DNA of 64,000 bases from CAWIHA01 sp963835855 (GTDB lineage: Bacteria; Acidobacteriota; Terriglobia; Bryobacterales; Bryobacteraceae): contig CAWIHA010000035.1 in NCBI GenBank assembly GCA_963835855.1, forward strand, positions 1 through 64,000, written 5' to 3'. Made by a program: the position numbers and the translations under genes. Shown one piece after another: positions 45,920 through 54,086 of the stretch. Position 1 is the first letter of the stretch. Each line of letters begins with the position of its first letter. Under the pieces are notes generated by a model. The model had not been told where the DNA came from, did not search any database, and was given only the letters and a program-made list of their open reading frames with translations.

Positions 45920-46722
45920 ATATACCATTCACGAAAGCGCACGGGGCGAAGAACGACTTTCTGCTTACGTGGCTGAGCGATGCGCCGCGCGAGAACCTCC
46001 CGGCCGTGGCCCGCGCCATTTGCGACCGCCACACCGGGGTGGGCGGCGACGGTTGGATGCTGGTAAAAGGCCCGCCGGAAGGCGCCGATTATCATGCTTC
46101 CATCCGCCTGTTCAATGCCGACGGCAGCGAGCCCGAGATCTCCGGCAACGGGACGCGCTGCGCGGCGGCGTTCCTCATGGATGTAGGTATGGCTGGCGCG
46201 GACGAGGTTCGCATCTGCACCGGCGCCGGGCTTAAGCACCTGCGGTTGATCGAGCGCGATGGCCTGCGCTACGCTTTCGAAATGAATATGGGCAAGCCGG
46301 TCTGGTCCGAAGACCAGCTTCGGCTCAGCCTGCCGCTGGCCCGGGGACCGCAGGAAGTCGCCGCACTCCACGCCGGCAACCCGCAATGCGCCGTCTTCGT
46401 CGACGGCTTCGATTTCGACTGGCGAGCGATGGGCGCCGAAATCGAGGCGCACCCAGCTTTTCCCCAGCGCACCAACGTATCCTTCGTGCGGCGCATCGAC
46501 GAGCACACCCTCGAGGCCCGCTTCTATGAGCGCGGAGTCGGCGAGACGATGAGCTCCGGCACCGGCTCGACGGGCGCAGCAGCCGCCGCAGTGCTGCGGG
46601 GTTTGGCGCGAAGTCCGATCCGTGTTTTGACTCCAGCCGGCCCCCTCGATTTGCGCTGGGACGACGATCTGTATCTGGCAGGACCCGCCGAGATTGTCGC
46701 CGGCGGGGAATTCTATTCGTAG
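45916..46722 (+). CDS. DapF-family epimerase homologue lacking both catalytic cysteines
   Basis: 268 residues, full-length DapF fold. Visible: HGAKNDFLL, GVGGDGWMLV, FNADGSEPEISGNGTRCAAA, HAGNPQCAVFV, QRTNVSFVR, and ERGVGETMSSGTGSTGAAA. In diaminopimelate epimerases the general bases are the Cys of (Q/E)CGNG and the Cys of (A/S)CGTG. Here they are Ser76 (ISGNG) and Ser214 (SSGTG), while the non-catalytic Cys82 is kept. So DAP epimerisation by thiols is not expected unless serine works or the substrate differs. It could be the cell's DapF by position in the family, or a diverged racemase; confidence in the fold is high, in the reaction low. Confidence 0.8.
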   Translation: MNIPFTKAHGAKNDFLLTWLSDAPRENLPAVARAICDRHTGVGGDGWMLVKGPPEGADYHASIRLFNADGSEPEISGNGTRCAAAFLMDVGMAGADEVRICTGAGLKHLRLIERDGLRYAFEMNMGKPVWSEDQLRLSLPLARGPQEVAALHAGNPQCAVFVDGFDFDWRAMGAEIEAHPAFPQRTNVSFVRRIDEHTLEARFYERGVGETMSSGTGSTGAAAAAVLRGLARSPIRVLTPAGPLDLRWDDDLYLAGPAEIVAGGEFYS

Positions 46723-46800
46723 TGGCCGGGCCGCGACCGCGAAGGGGCGATTGCCGCTTGTTTCCGCGCGGCTCGGAGGGACAGCAGCTCAGGAAGGAGC

Positions 46801-48132
46801 ATGATGGAAAGCGTAGGAATCCAGTCGAAAACATGTGCGCAGCAGCTCGAGGAAAAGATTCGGGCCAAGACGGCGCAGGTCGGTATCGTGGGGCTCGGTT
46901 ACGTGGGCCTGCCGCTGGGAGTCGAGTTCGCAAAGGCCGGATTCGCGGTCACGGGCATCGATATCGGCGAATCGAAGGTCCGGCAGGTCAATGCCGGTGA
47001 GTCGTACGTTCTCGACGTGCCCACGAGCACCTTGGGTCCGCTCGTCAAGCGGGGCAAGTTGCGCGCCTCGACCGATTTCGCGGCCATCTCCGGTCTCGAC
47101 ACGATCAACATCTGCGTGCCGACGCCGCTGCGCAAGACCAAAGACCCGGATATGAGCTACATCGACGCAGCCTGCCATGAGATCGCAAAATACATCCATC
47201 CCGGCATGCTGATTATCCTCGAATCGACCACATACCCGGGCACCACCGACGAATTCGTCCTGCCGATGCTCGAGAAATCCGGTCTTCGCGTCGGGCACGA
47301 CATTTTCCTGTGCTTCTCGCCCGAGCGTGTCGATCCGGGCAACCCCAAGTATCAGACGGTCAATATTCCGAAAGTCGTCGGCGGCATCACTGCCGCCTGC
47401 ACCGAGCTTGGCTCTCTGTTTTACGCCCAGGCGCTCGAAAACGTTGTGCCGGTGAGCTCGACGCGCGTGGCGGAAATGGTCAAGTTGCTCGAGAACACGT
47501 TCCGCATGATCAACATCGGCCTGGTGAACGAGCTGGCGCTGATGTGCGATCGCATGGGCATCAACGTCTGGGAAATCATCGATGCCGCGGCTACAAAACC
47601 GTTCGGCTTCATGCCGTTCTATCCTGGTCCCGGCTTGGGCGGCCATTGCATCCCCATCGATCCGTTCTACCTTTCCTGGAAGACCCGGCAGGCGGGCATC
47701 GAGGCGCGGTTCATCGAGCTGGCCGGCTACATCAACGGCCAGATGCCGCACTTTGTCGTGGAAAAGGTGCAAAACGCGCTCAACGGCCAGACCAAGCCGC
47801 TGCGCGGCTCGCACGTGCACATCATGGGTGTGGCGTACAAGAAAGATATCGACGATCTGCGGGAGTCCCCCGCCCTGGACGTCATCCACCTGCTGAGGCG
47901 CCACGGCGCACGCGTGACGTATAGCGATCCGTTTATTGCCAAAATCGCTTTCGACGGACTCGACCTCGCCGCCGAACCGCCGGAGAAAGCGGCAGCCGCA
48001 GCGGACTGCGTCGTCATCATCACGAACCACTCGGCGTTCGACTACAGCAGTCTCGTCAAGCGCGCGAAGCTCATCGTGGACACGCGGAACGCGCTCAAGG
48101 GGTTCAGCTCGGAAAACATCATCAGGCTGTAG
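46801..48132 (+). CDS. Nucleotide-sugar dehydrogenase (UDP-N-acetylglucosamine/mannosamine type)
   Basis: 443 residues (ATG at 46801 or 46804). UDP-glucose/GDP-mannose dehydrogenase family. Visible: NAD-binding GIVGLGYVGLPLGVEF near 30-45, ESTTYPGTTDEFVLPML, FSPERVDPGNP, VAEMVKLLENTFRMINIGL (NE-type contacts), and catalytic Cys283 in GLGGHCIPIDPFYLSW. The ERVDPGN and GHCIPIDPFYLSWK motifs point to the WbpA/TviB-like 6-dehydrogenases of N-acetylhexosamine sugars. The uronic acid product is likely used for surface polysaccharide, in keeping with the nearby GT-C enzymes. Confidence 0.92.
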   Translation: MMESVGIQSKTCAQQLEEKIRAKTAQVGIVGLGYVGLPLGVEFAKAGFAVTGIDIGESKVRQVNAGESYVLDVPTSTLGPLVKRGKLRASTDFAAISGLDTINICVPTPLRKTKDPDMSYIDAACHEIAKYIHPGMLIILESTTYPGTTDEFVLPMLEKSGLRVGHDIFLCFSPERVDPGNPKYQTVNIPKVVGGITAACTELGSLFYAQALENVVPVSSTRVAEMVKLLENTFRMINIGLVNELALMCDRMGINVWEIIDAAATKPFGFMPFYPGPGLGGHCIPIDPFYLSWKTRQAGIEARFIELAGYINGQMPHFVVEKVQNALNGQTKPLRGSHVHIMGVAYKKDIDDLRESPALDVIHLLRRHGARVTYSDPFIAKIAFDGLDLAAEPPEKAAAAADCVVIITNHSAFDYSSLVKRAKLIVDTRNALKGFSSENIIRL

Positions 48133-48252
48133 CGCCAACCAGCCCGCTCGCTTGGCGTGCGGCTTGGGCAGACCGCCGACTCCCGGACCGCGAGCGTAAG
48201 CGAACGTCCCGCGTCGTGCCGCTATTACGCCGCGCCCACGCGCCAGCGCCAA

Positions 48253-48873
48253 TCAGTGCATCGTCTTCAGATACTCGCCGGTGGTTGCGTCTACCAGAAT
48301 CGAAAAGCTGCTGGTGGCGGCCGACTCACCCCAAATCACGCGCCAAGCCGGGTTCTGATAGCGCGATTTGGCTTCGAGCACGAATTTCATGGGGCTATCC
48401 GGGTGTTTTTTGGCGTAATCCGCGCCCTTCTTCATCGCGGTTGCGTAAGCCGCGGTCGCGTCCACCTTGAAGCTCTGAACGAAAAACGGCTTCTGTTGGC
48501 TCCCCTCGGACCAAACGTCCTCCGGGCCGCCGAAGACGCCTTGCGGGAGATTGCTGGGCGCCGATTCAACCACCGAGTAGGTGTAGCGGCGCGCCCGGTG
48601 GCGCTGCTCCGATACGAACGTGCACTCCCACGCACCCGCCTTCCCACCCTCGCTTTTGACCTCTTTCAGGTCGATGTTTGACAAGCTCAGAGGCTTGGCG
48701 TCTGGCATCCAGGCCCGCGCGACGACGTACATGCGCTGGAAAGCAAGCTGCGAGGAGACGGGCTCCGCCGGCTTCTCTGGCTCCTTCTTGGTGGCCGGTT
48801 TCGGCTCTTCCGAACAAGCCGTCATGAATAGCAGAACTGGCACGCAAGCTACGGCTAGGTGAATTCGTTTCAT
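48253..48873 (-). CDS. Lipoprotein with PepSY-like C-terminus
   Basis: 206 residues. Signal peptide II (IHLAVACVPVLLFMTACSEE, lipobox TAC near residue 20), a Lys/Glu/Pro spacer, and a mixed alpha/beta domain ending with WRVIWGESAATSSFSILVDA and TTGEYLKTMH, which resembles PepSY-type strands. No enzyme motif. Probably outer-membrane or periplasmic. Stands alone between the sugar dehydrogenase and the second PfkB gene. Confidence 0.75.
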   Translation of the reverse strand: MKRIHLAVACVPVLLFMTACSEEPKPATKKEPEKPAEPVSSQLAFQRMYVVARAWMPDAKPLSLSNIDLKEVKSEGGKAGAWECTFVSEQRHRARRYTYSVVESAPSNLPQGVFGGPEDVWSEGSQQKPFFVQSFKVDATAAYATAMKKGADYAKKHPDSPMKFVLEAKSRYQNPAWRVIWGESAATSSFSILVDATTGEYLKTMH

Positions 48874-48973
48874 GTCTGTTTACCCAATAAAGCATCATTC
48901 TAACCGAGCGCGCAAGCAATCGGGAGGTGCCGGTTGCCAGATCGCCGCGCTCTCGCCGGAATAAGATCAGATT

Positions 48974-48982
48974 TGATATGAT
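48974..48982 (+). promoter_or_regulatory. Extended -10 candidate before the HldE-like kinase
   Basis: TGATATGAT contains TGnTATGAT (extended -10 form) 50 bp before the ATG at 49032, in an AT-rich patch. No good -35 is seen, as is usual for extended -10 promoters. Confidence 0.3.
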
Positions 48983-49031
48983 CCACGTGCGGCCCCAAGG
49001 CGGTGCTGTGGCCGGCGGTTCTTGAAAGCGG

Positions 49032-50048
49032 ATGAAAACGTCACAAATCCTGGCGGCTTTCCCGAAGATCGCTGCTCTGGTGGTCGGGGACGTATCGCTC
49101 GACCGCTGGTCGACATACGATCCCGCGATTGGCGAGCCTTCGCGCGAGACCGGCATTCCGAGGCTCGGCGTCATTGCCACCAAGGTGAGCCCGGGCGCGG
49201 GCGGAGCGGTGGCAAGCAGCCTGGTCGCGCTGCACGCTTACCGCGTGGGGGTGCTCGGCGTGGCCGGCGACGATGGCTTCGGGATGGAGCTGATTCGCGT
49301 GCTCGAGAAGCACGAAATCTCAACCGAGATGATGGTGAAGGGTGCGCGCGTTCCGACGTTCACCTACACGAAACTGATCAACGCGCAGACCGGAATCGAA
49401 GACCAGCCGCGCGTAGATTACCTCCCGGTCCGGCCTCTTCCTGAAGCGGTCGAACGCAAGATCCTGACGCGCCTGGAATCCGCTGCCGGAGGGTACGATG
49501 TCATCTTCGTTTCCGACCAGGCCGAAACCGAGCACGGCGGCGTTGTGACTCCGGCCATGCGGCAACTGCTCCGCGAGCTGGCGGAGCGATTCCCGGATAA
49601 GGTCTTCTGGGCCGATTCACGCAAGCGCCTGGAGCACTTTCGGAAGTTGACTGTTAAGCCGAACCGCCGGGAAGCCGAGGCGGCTTGCCAGAGGTTGTTC
49701 GGCGTCCTGGATTACCAGAAGCTGCGGCAACACCTGGAAACACGTCTGATCATGGCAACTCAAGGGCCCGATGGCGTGCTGGTTGTCGAGCCCAACCGGG
49801 CAACCCTGGTCGAGACGACACCCATCGAGAATCCTGTAGACATTTGCGGCGCGGGCGATAGCTTCTCGGCCGGCGCGGCGTTGGCGCTCTCGGTAACCGG
49901 TTCGCCGTTGGAGGCCGCCCGTTTTGGCAACCTGGTCGCCTCGATCACCATCATGAAGCAGGGCGCCGACACGGCGAAGCCCGAAGAGGTGCTCGCGGCC
50001 GACTCCCTCAAGCGCCGGTCAGCAGCGGGAGCCTCGGCTCCTTCTTAG
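49032..50048 (+). CDS. PfkB-family kinase, HldE/RfaE N-terminal-like
   Basis: 338 residues. Visible: ALVVGDVSLDRWSTYDP at 15-31, GAGGAVASSLVALHAYRVGV, GVAGDDGFGMELIRVLEKH, and VDICGAGDSFSAGAALALS with the catalytic Asp in GAGD. It matches the sugar-kinase half of HldE; the adenylyltransferase half is absent. With the GmhA-like isomerase 16 bp downstream this may be a heptose-phosphate type route (isomerase then kinase), but the sugar is not proven. Confidence 0.85.
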   Translation: MKTSQILAAFPKIAALVVGDVSLDRWSTYDPAIGEPSRETGIPRLGVIATKVSPGAGGAVASSLVALHAYRVGVLGVAGDDGFGMELIRVLEKHEISTEMMVKGARVPTFTYTKLINAQTGIEDQPRVDYLPVRPLPEAVERKILTRLESAAGGYDVIFVSDQAETEHGGVVTPAMRQLLRELAERFPDKVFWADSRKRLEHFRKLTVKPNRREAEAACQRLFGVLDYQKLRQHLETRLIMATQGPDGVLVVEPNRATLVETTPIENPVDICGAGDSFSAGAALALSVTGSPLEAARFGNLVASITIMKQGADTAKPEEVLAADSLKRRSAAGASAPS

Positions 50049-50064
50049 GGCGGCGGAGTGCGGG

Positions 50065-50622
50065 ATGACGTATCCGGAAAAATACCTGAGTGAATTGAAA
50101 GCAGCGGTCGACACGGTCGATCTGAGCCAAGTGGTCGAGGCCATCGAGTGGTTTAAGGAGGCGCGGGATAGCGGCCGGCATATCTTCGTTTGCGGCAATG
50201 GCGGCAGCGCGATGACCGCCTCCCACTTCGTCACCGACCTGCTGAAAGGCGCAAGCTACAACCGCGAGCGGCGCTTCCGCATTCTGGCGCTCACCGAATC
50301 GCTCGCCACCATCACCGCTTACGCCAACGACGTTTCCTACGAATGCGTCTTCTCGGAGCAACTGAAGAATTTCGCGCAGCCGGGCGATCTGGTGATGGGG
50401 ATCAGCGGCTCAGGCGATTCACCGAACGTGGTGCGCGCGATTGAATATGCCAATTCGATCGGCTGCCGGACCCTGGCGCTCACCGGCCGCAGCGGCGGAA
50501 AGCTCGGCCCGCTGGCGCAATTGAACATTCAAGTTTCCGAGCCGCATATGGGGCGGATCGAAGATGCGCACATGATGATCTGCCATATGATCTGCTATTA
50601 CTTCATGGACTCCCAGAGGTGA
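50065..50622 (+). CDS. SIS-domain phosphosugar isomerase, GmhA-like
   Basis: 185 residues. The SIS signatures are FVCGNGGSAMTASHFVTDL near 41-59, VMGISGSGDSPNVVRAIEYA and LALTGRSGGKLG; MGRIEDAHMMICHMICYY near the end carries His and Glu residues seen in GmhA active sites. GmhA turns sedoheptulose 7-phosphate into D-glycero-D-manno-heptose 7-phosphate. It is paired with a PfkB kinase, supporting a heptose or related sugar pathway for surface glycan. Confidence 0.87.
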   Translation: MTYPEKYLSELKAAVDTVDLSQVVEAIEWFKEARDSGRHIFVCGNGGSAMTASHFVTDLLKGASYNRERRFRILALTESLATITAYANDVSYECVFSEQLKNFAQPGDLVMGISGSGDSPNVVRAIEYANSIGCRTLALTGRSGGKLGPLAQLNIQVSEPHMGRIEDAHMMICHMICYYFMDSQR

Positions 50623-50748
50623 GGAGACGGCCCGGTTGACCTGCCTTCCAGAGGGTGGCAGCCAGGCCACGCCCAAAAAGAGAGCCTGGGTGTGATCGTG
50701 TTCCGCTGAAGCCCCGAATGCGCTTGTTTCTTGAAGCCCCTGGCGAGT

Positions 50749-51219
50749 CTACTTCTTGAAGAGATTATCGAAGGCGGCGCGAGCGTCCGAGGGGTTGCGC
50801 GGAGCCGGGCTCGCCGGCGACATCGAATTTGAGGCCGTGGCATCCCTGGCTACGGTCACCCGCGGCTCGAACAGCTCGCACTCATTAGCCTGATCCTTCA
50901 CCGCAATGCGGGCGGGGATAGGCTTGAGGCATTGGAACCGGGTTGAGGAGTCAAAGTGGGCGCATTGCTTGCAGCAGTGCAACGCTGCGCCGCACTTCGG
51001 ACAGTTGCTCTTGAAATCGGTTCCGTTAGGCAGCGTGGTCGCGCAGTTATAACAGCGCGCCGCAACCACCGTTTGCACCAGCCGCGGGAGCCGGGGCCCC
51101 GTCACATCAATGGGCGGGCGGGGACCTTGCCGCGCTGGCTTCTCATCTGGCTTCCGGCCTTGATTGTCGCGGTCGAAATCCATGTAGCCCCGTTGTCTGT
51201 ATTTACGATCGTCGTCCAT
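50749..51219 (-). CDS. Zinc-ribbon protein with Cys-rich central domain
   Basis: 156 residues, soluble. Central block about 55-110 has CYNC, CPKCGAALHCCKQCAHF, QCLKPI and ANECELFEPRVTV: ten or so Cys that could fill two zinc sites. The flanks are polar and probably disordered; the C-terminus (RAAFDNLFKK) is helical. Of unknown function. A near-palindrome lies 191-214 bp upstream of its start. Confidence 0.75.
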   Translation of the reverse strand: MDDDRKYRQRGYMDFDRDNQGRKPDEKPARQGPRPPIDVTGPRLPRLVQTVVAARCYNCATTLPNGTDFKSNCPKCGAALHCCKQCAHFDSSTRFQCLKPIPARIAVKDQANECELFEPRVTVARDATASNSMSPASPAPRNPSDARAAFDNLFKK

Positions 51220-51409
51220 GTGGGATTCACGACTCCTTTGGGAGCCTTTGCCTGGGAAGTGGGTTTACCTCAAAATACCCGGTCCGCGCGAATCTCGTGG
51301 GTCTTTGGCCCTGAGGTAGATGACACCCATTTGCAGCCAGCCTAGAGTACCGAAGGGATTCTGCGGGATTGCCGAAGCGCCGGGGAGCAACAGGATCGGC
51401 AGCCCGCCG

Positions 51410-51433
51410 GGTATACTAAGCACTTACTATACC
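51410..51433. promoter_or_regulatory. 24-bp near-perfect palindrome, operator-like
   Basis: Arms GGTATACTAAG and CTTACTATACC flank a 2-nt centre (CA), matching in 10 of 11 pairs. It sits between the pyrD-pyrK stop (51465) and the zinc-ribbon gene start (51219), in an AT-rich island. A minus-strand TATAGT (51425-51430) overlaps one arm. A 2-nt loop and lack of a T-run speak against a terminator; a dimeric regulator site is the more natural reading. Confidence 0.4.
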
Positions 51434-51464
51434 ACACATACATCGGCAATTCCAGCCTTAAATC

Positions 51465-53165
51465 TTAGGCCACCGGCTGAAAATCGCGCCAGGGCATGAA
51501 TGGCCCGTCGATGCAGGTGAGCGCCCCGGAAGGGCTGGAGCACTTTCCGCAAATACCAACACCGCAACTGGTCATGTACTCGATAGCTCCAATGATCCGG
51601 TCTTCGCCGGCAACCTGCCGCTCGATGTCGAAACACTGCCATACCATCGGTTCCGGGCCGCAGTTTATGAACGCCGTTCTCTCTCGCTCGGCTGCCGGTA
51701 TTCCGGCCACAACTTCCGGGAGCAGCTCCGAAACATAACCTTGGAACCCGGCGCTGCCATCATCCGTGGCCAGCAGAACTTCGCCCAGGCACTGGAATCT
51801 CTCCAAGTCAAAAAACCGATCTTGAGACCTGGCGCCCAGGAGAAAAACCAGCTTGTTGCCTTGCTTCAGCTTATGAGCGATTTCCAGGATGGACGCGATG
51901 CCGGTCCCGCCGCCGACGAAGATCAGCGTGCTGTTCTCGAAAGCCGGCACGGCGCTTCCGTACGGTCCTCTGAGCAGGATCTCCGAACCAGCGGACAGCT
52001 CCGCAAGATGCCGCGTGAAATCCCCGACGACGCCGACGATGATGCTTCTCTCACAGGCGGAAAAAACCGCAAATGGTTTCTCGCCAACACCGGGAAGGCA
52101 GAGGAAGAAGAATTTTCCCGCCAGGTCGCCGTCGCTGTAGCTTTCGGGCAGGCTTTCAAGAACCAGCTTGAAGAGCGACGGATTATAGTCGAGCCGCGAT
52201 TGGACGCGCGTCTTCACGTACTCCATCGGGACGCGGGATTCGCAGGAACACTCGCAGGCCGCGCCGGCGAGTCCCTTCGAGATGCCGGAATGAAGCCTAT
52301 TCAGATACTCCCGCACCCCATTGCTATCCAGCCCTGTGAGCGCGCTGCCGATGCCGAACAGGTCCGCACCGGCGGCCGCGTATTGGCGTACATGCTCCGG
52401 CGACGCAATTCCTCCCATCCCAATGATGATGGGGCCGTCTCCAATGGCCTTGCGGATCTGATGAACGGCCCGGAGACCCAGCGGACGAATGCCATCCCCG
52501 GACAATCCACCGAGCTGATTGTGAAGGATGGGGTTCTCATCAACGGCCGCCAAAGCCGGGCCGATCGTGTTCGTGATCGTGATGCCGGCGGCGCCTGAGG
52601 CAATGGCAGCCTCAGCCGCCCCGCCCAGGTCCGGAAGAATCGCCGAGAGCTTGACGAACACGGGCGCCCAACAGGCCCTGGCAACCGCCGCGGTGATTTG
52701 CTTGAGCAGTTCGGCGTCCTGGCCGATCTCCGCGCCATAGCCCTTCGCATGCGGGCAGGACATATTGAGCTCGAAGCCATCCGCGATGGGCGCGAGCGTG
52801 CGAGCCGCATCCAGAAAGCTCCCGGCATCGGAGCCAAAAATCGAGACCAGCAAGAATTTGTCTTCGGGTATCTTAATCCCGTCGAACTCGGCAAGGAACC
52901 GCTCGGCGCCGGGGTTAGACAGGCCCACTGCATTGATGTAGCAGCCTGGGGCGTACCGGGCGTAGATCGGCTCACGATACCCCTTCCGTGGCTGGTAACT
53001 GATGCTCTTGGTTGTGATTACGCCAATGGGAGGCACTTCAGCGAAGCACTTCTGAATGGTTGCGGGATTCGTGCAACGGATGCCGGATGGGATCACGAAC
53101 CGGCCGCGAACCGTTTTGCGCCCGAGCCGGTATGGCTGGTCAAAGAATGACTGCACCATGGTCAC
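51465..53165 (-). CDS. Fused dihydroorotate dehydrogenase: PyrD (class 1B-like) plus PyrK-like subunit
   Basis: 566 residues. Residues 1-about 305 are the FMN barrel of class 1 dihydroorotate dehydrogenase (ELNMSCPHAKGYGAE, ITNTIGPALAAVDENP, IIIGMGGIASPEHVRQYAAA). A Cys-rich linker (CECSCES) leads to about 325-566, a PyrK-like FAD/2Fe-2S reductase: GEKPFAVFSA, LLRGPYGSAVP, FVGGGTGIASILEIAHKL, and the cluster MTSCGVGICGKCSS with ALTCIDGPFM. In most bacteria the two are separate genes pyrD and pyrK; here one polypeptide has both. The reaction is pyrimidine synthesis with electrons passed to NAD. Start at 53165 or two codons later. Confidence 0.85.
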   Translation of the reverse strand: MTMVQSFFDQPYRLGRKTVRGRFVIPSGIRCTNPATIQKCFAEVPPIGVITTKSISYQPRKGYREPIYARYAPGCYINAVGLSNPGAERFLAEFDGIKIPEDKFLLVSIFGSDAGSFLDAARTLAPIADGFELNMSCPHAKGYGAEIGQDAELLKQITAAVARACWAPVFVKLSAILPDLGGAAEAAIASGAAGITITNTIGPALAAVDENPILHNQLGGLSGDGIRPLGLRAVHQIRKAIGDGPIIIGMGGIASPEHVRQYAAAGADLFGIGSALTGLDSNGVREYLNRLHSGISKGLAGAACECSCESRVPMEYVKTRVQSRLDYNPSLFKLVLESLPESYSDGDLAGKFFFLCLPGVGEKPFAVFSACERSIIVGVVGDFTRHLAELSAGSEILLRGPYGSAVPAFENSTLIFVGGGTGIASILEIAHKLKQGNKLVFLLGARSQDRFFDLERFQCLGEVLLATDDGSAGFQGYVSELLPEVVAGIPAAERERTAFINCGPEPMVWQCFDIERQVAGEDRIIGAIEYMTSCGVGICGKCSSPSGALTCIDGPFMPWRDFQPVA

Positions 53166-53377
53166 AAAACACTTGGCTGAAGTGATCGAGTGTCAGGCCG
53201 GCACTTCCAAACTGCGCATAGCCGGCCAGCCCGAAACAGATGCGCTGCTGCCCAGGCTCCCGCAGCCGGCAAGCTTGGAATCTCGGAACCATTTCCATGA
53301 ATGATAGCAGCAATTCGCGCCAGCCTACGATTAGGAAATGCTCGCGGAACTGCTGGCGAGCCGCGGCCAAGAGAGAG

Positions 53378-54046
53378 TTACTTGTCCGGGATCAAATGTT
53401 TCGTAAAGCCGAGTGCGACCAATCTCTCATACGCTCCCTGCACCTCCGCTGGCATCCGCTGCGGCGCCGACCAGCCTCGCTTCGCATAGACCCAAATACG
53501 CTGCAAGTCGCCCACCAGGATGTAGATGATCTTTTCGGGCGGGAGTTCATCGGTGAAGTATTCGTCTAGCGTCATCTCCGGTGACGCGAGCGTTGCCGGC
53601 ATCTCCGGCCATTCCACGGCCAGCGTCGCCCAGGTACGCCGCTGCATGAACGGCTTGACTGCGATCACGATGTTGCGCGGCTGGATCGCCCGTTCACTGA
53701 GCAGATCCCGCGCGAACCGGATATTCTCCGCCGTGTTCATGGCCCGTTTTTCGAGCAAGATGCGCTCGCGTGGCACCCCGCAGCGCTCGGCGGCGTCCGC
53801 GTACATCTCAGCCTCAGTCTTTTCCCAGCATGTCGCCAAGAGATCGCCTTGATGCGCCGCGCCGCCGGTGCACACGAGGGTCGATCCGTACCCGCCGAGA
53901 TAAAGCTGCGCGGCGAACTCCGCCACGCGCAGATCGTTGGTCCCCAGTGCGAGGATGACATCAGCCGGAATCGGCTCATGCCGCAACTGATGATAATCCC
54001 AAATGACGCGCGCCAGGCGCAGCACTTCCTCGGTCACCTTGGCCAT
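53378..54046 (-). CDS. DUF218/YdcF-like protein
   Basis: 222 residues from ATG 54046 (GTG at 54058 also possible). The DUF218 pattern is clear: ADVILALGTNDLRVAEFAAQ, then LYLGGYGSTLVCTGG, EMYADAAERCGVPRERIL, KRAMNTAENIRFARDLL and IVIAVKPFMQRRTWATL. Soluble, unlike ElyC/SanA, so it resembles YdcF, which binds SAM; function unknown. It follows cinA by 40 bp on the same strand. Confidence 0.82.
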   Translation of the reverse strand: MAKVTEEVLRLARVIWDYHQLRHEPIPADVILALGTNDLRVAEFAAQLYLGGYGSTLVCTGGAAHQGDLLATCWEKTEAEMYADAAERCGVPRERILLEKRAMNTAENIRFARDLLSERAIQPRNIVIAVKPFMQRRTWATLAVEWPEMPATLASPEMTLDEYFTDELPPEKIIYILVGDLQRIWVYAKRGWSAPQRMPAEVQGAYERLVALGFTKHLIPDK

Positions 54047-54086
54047 TCTGGGGACCACGCCTTCGAGCGTCTGTCCATCTTCTCTA

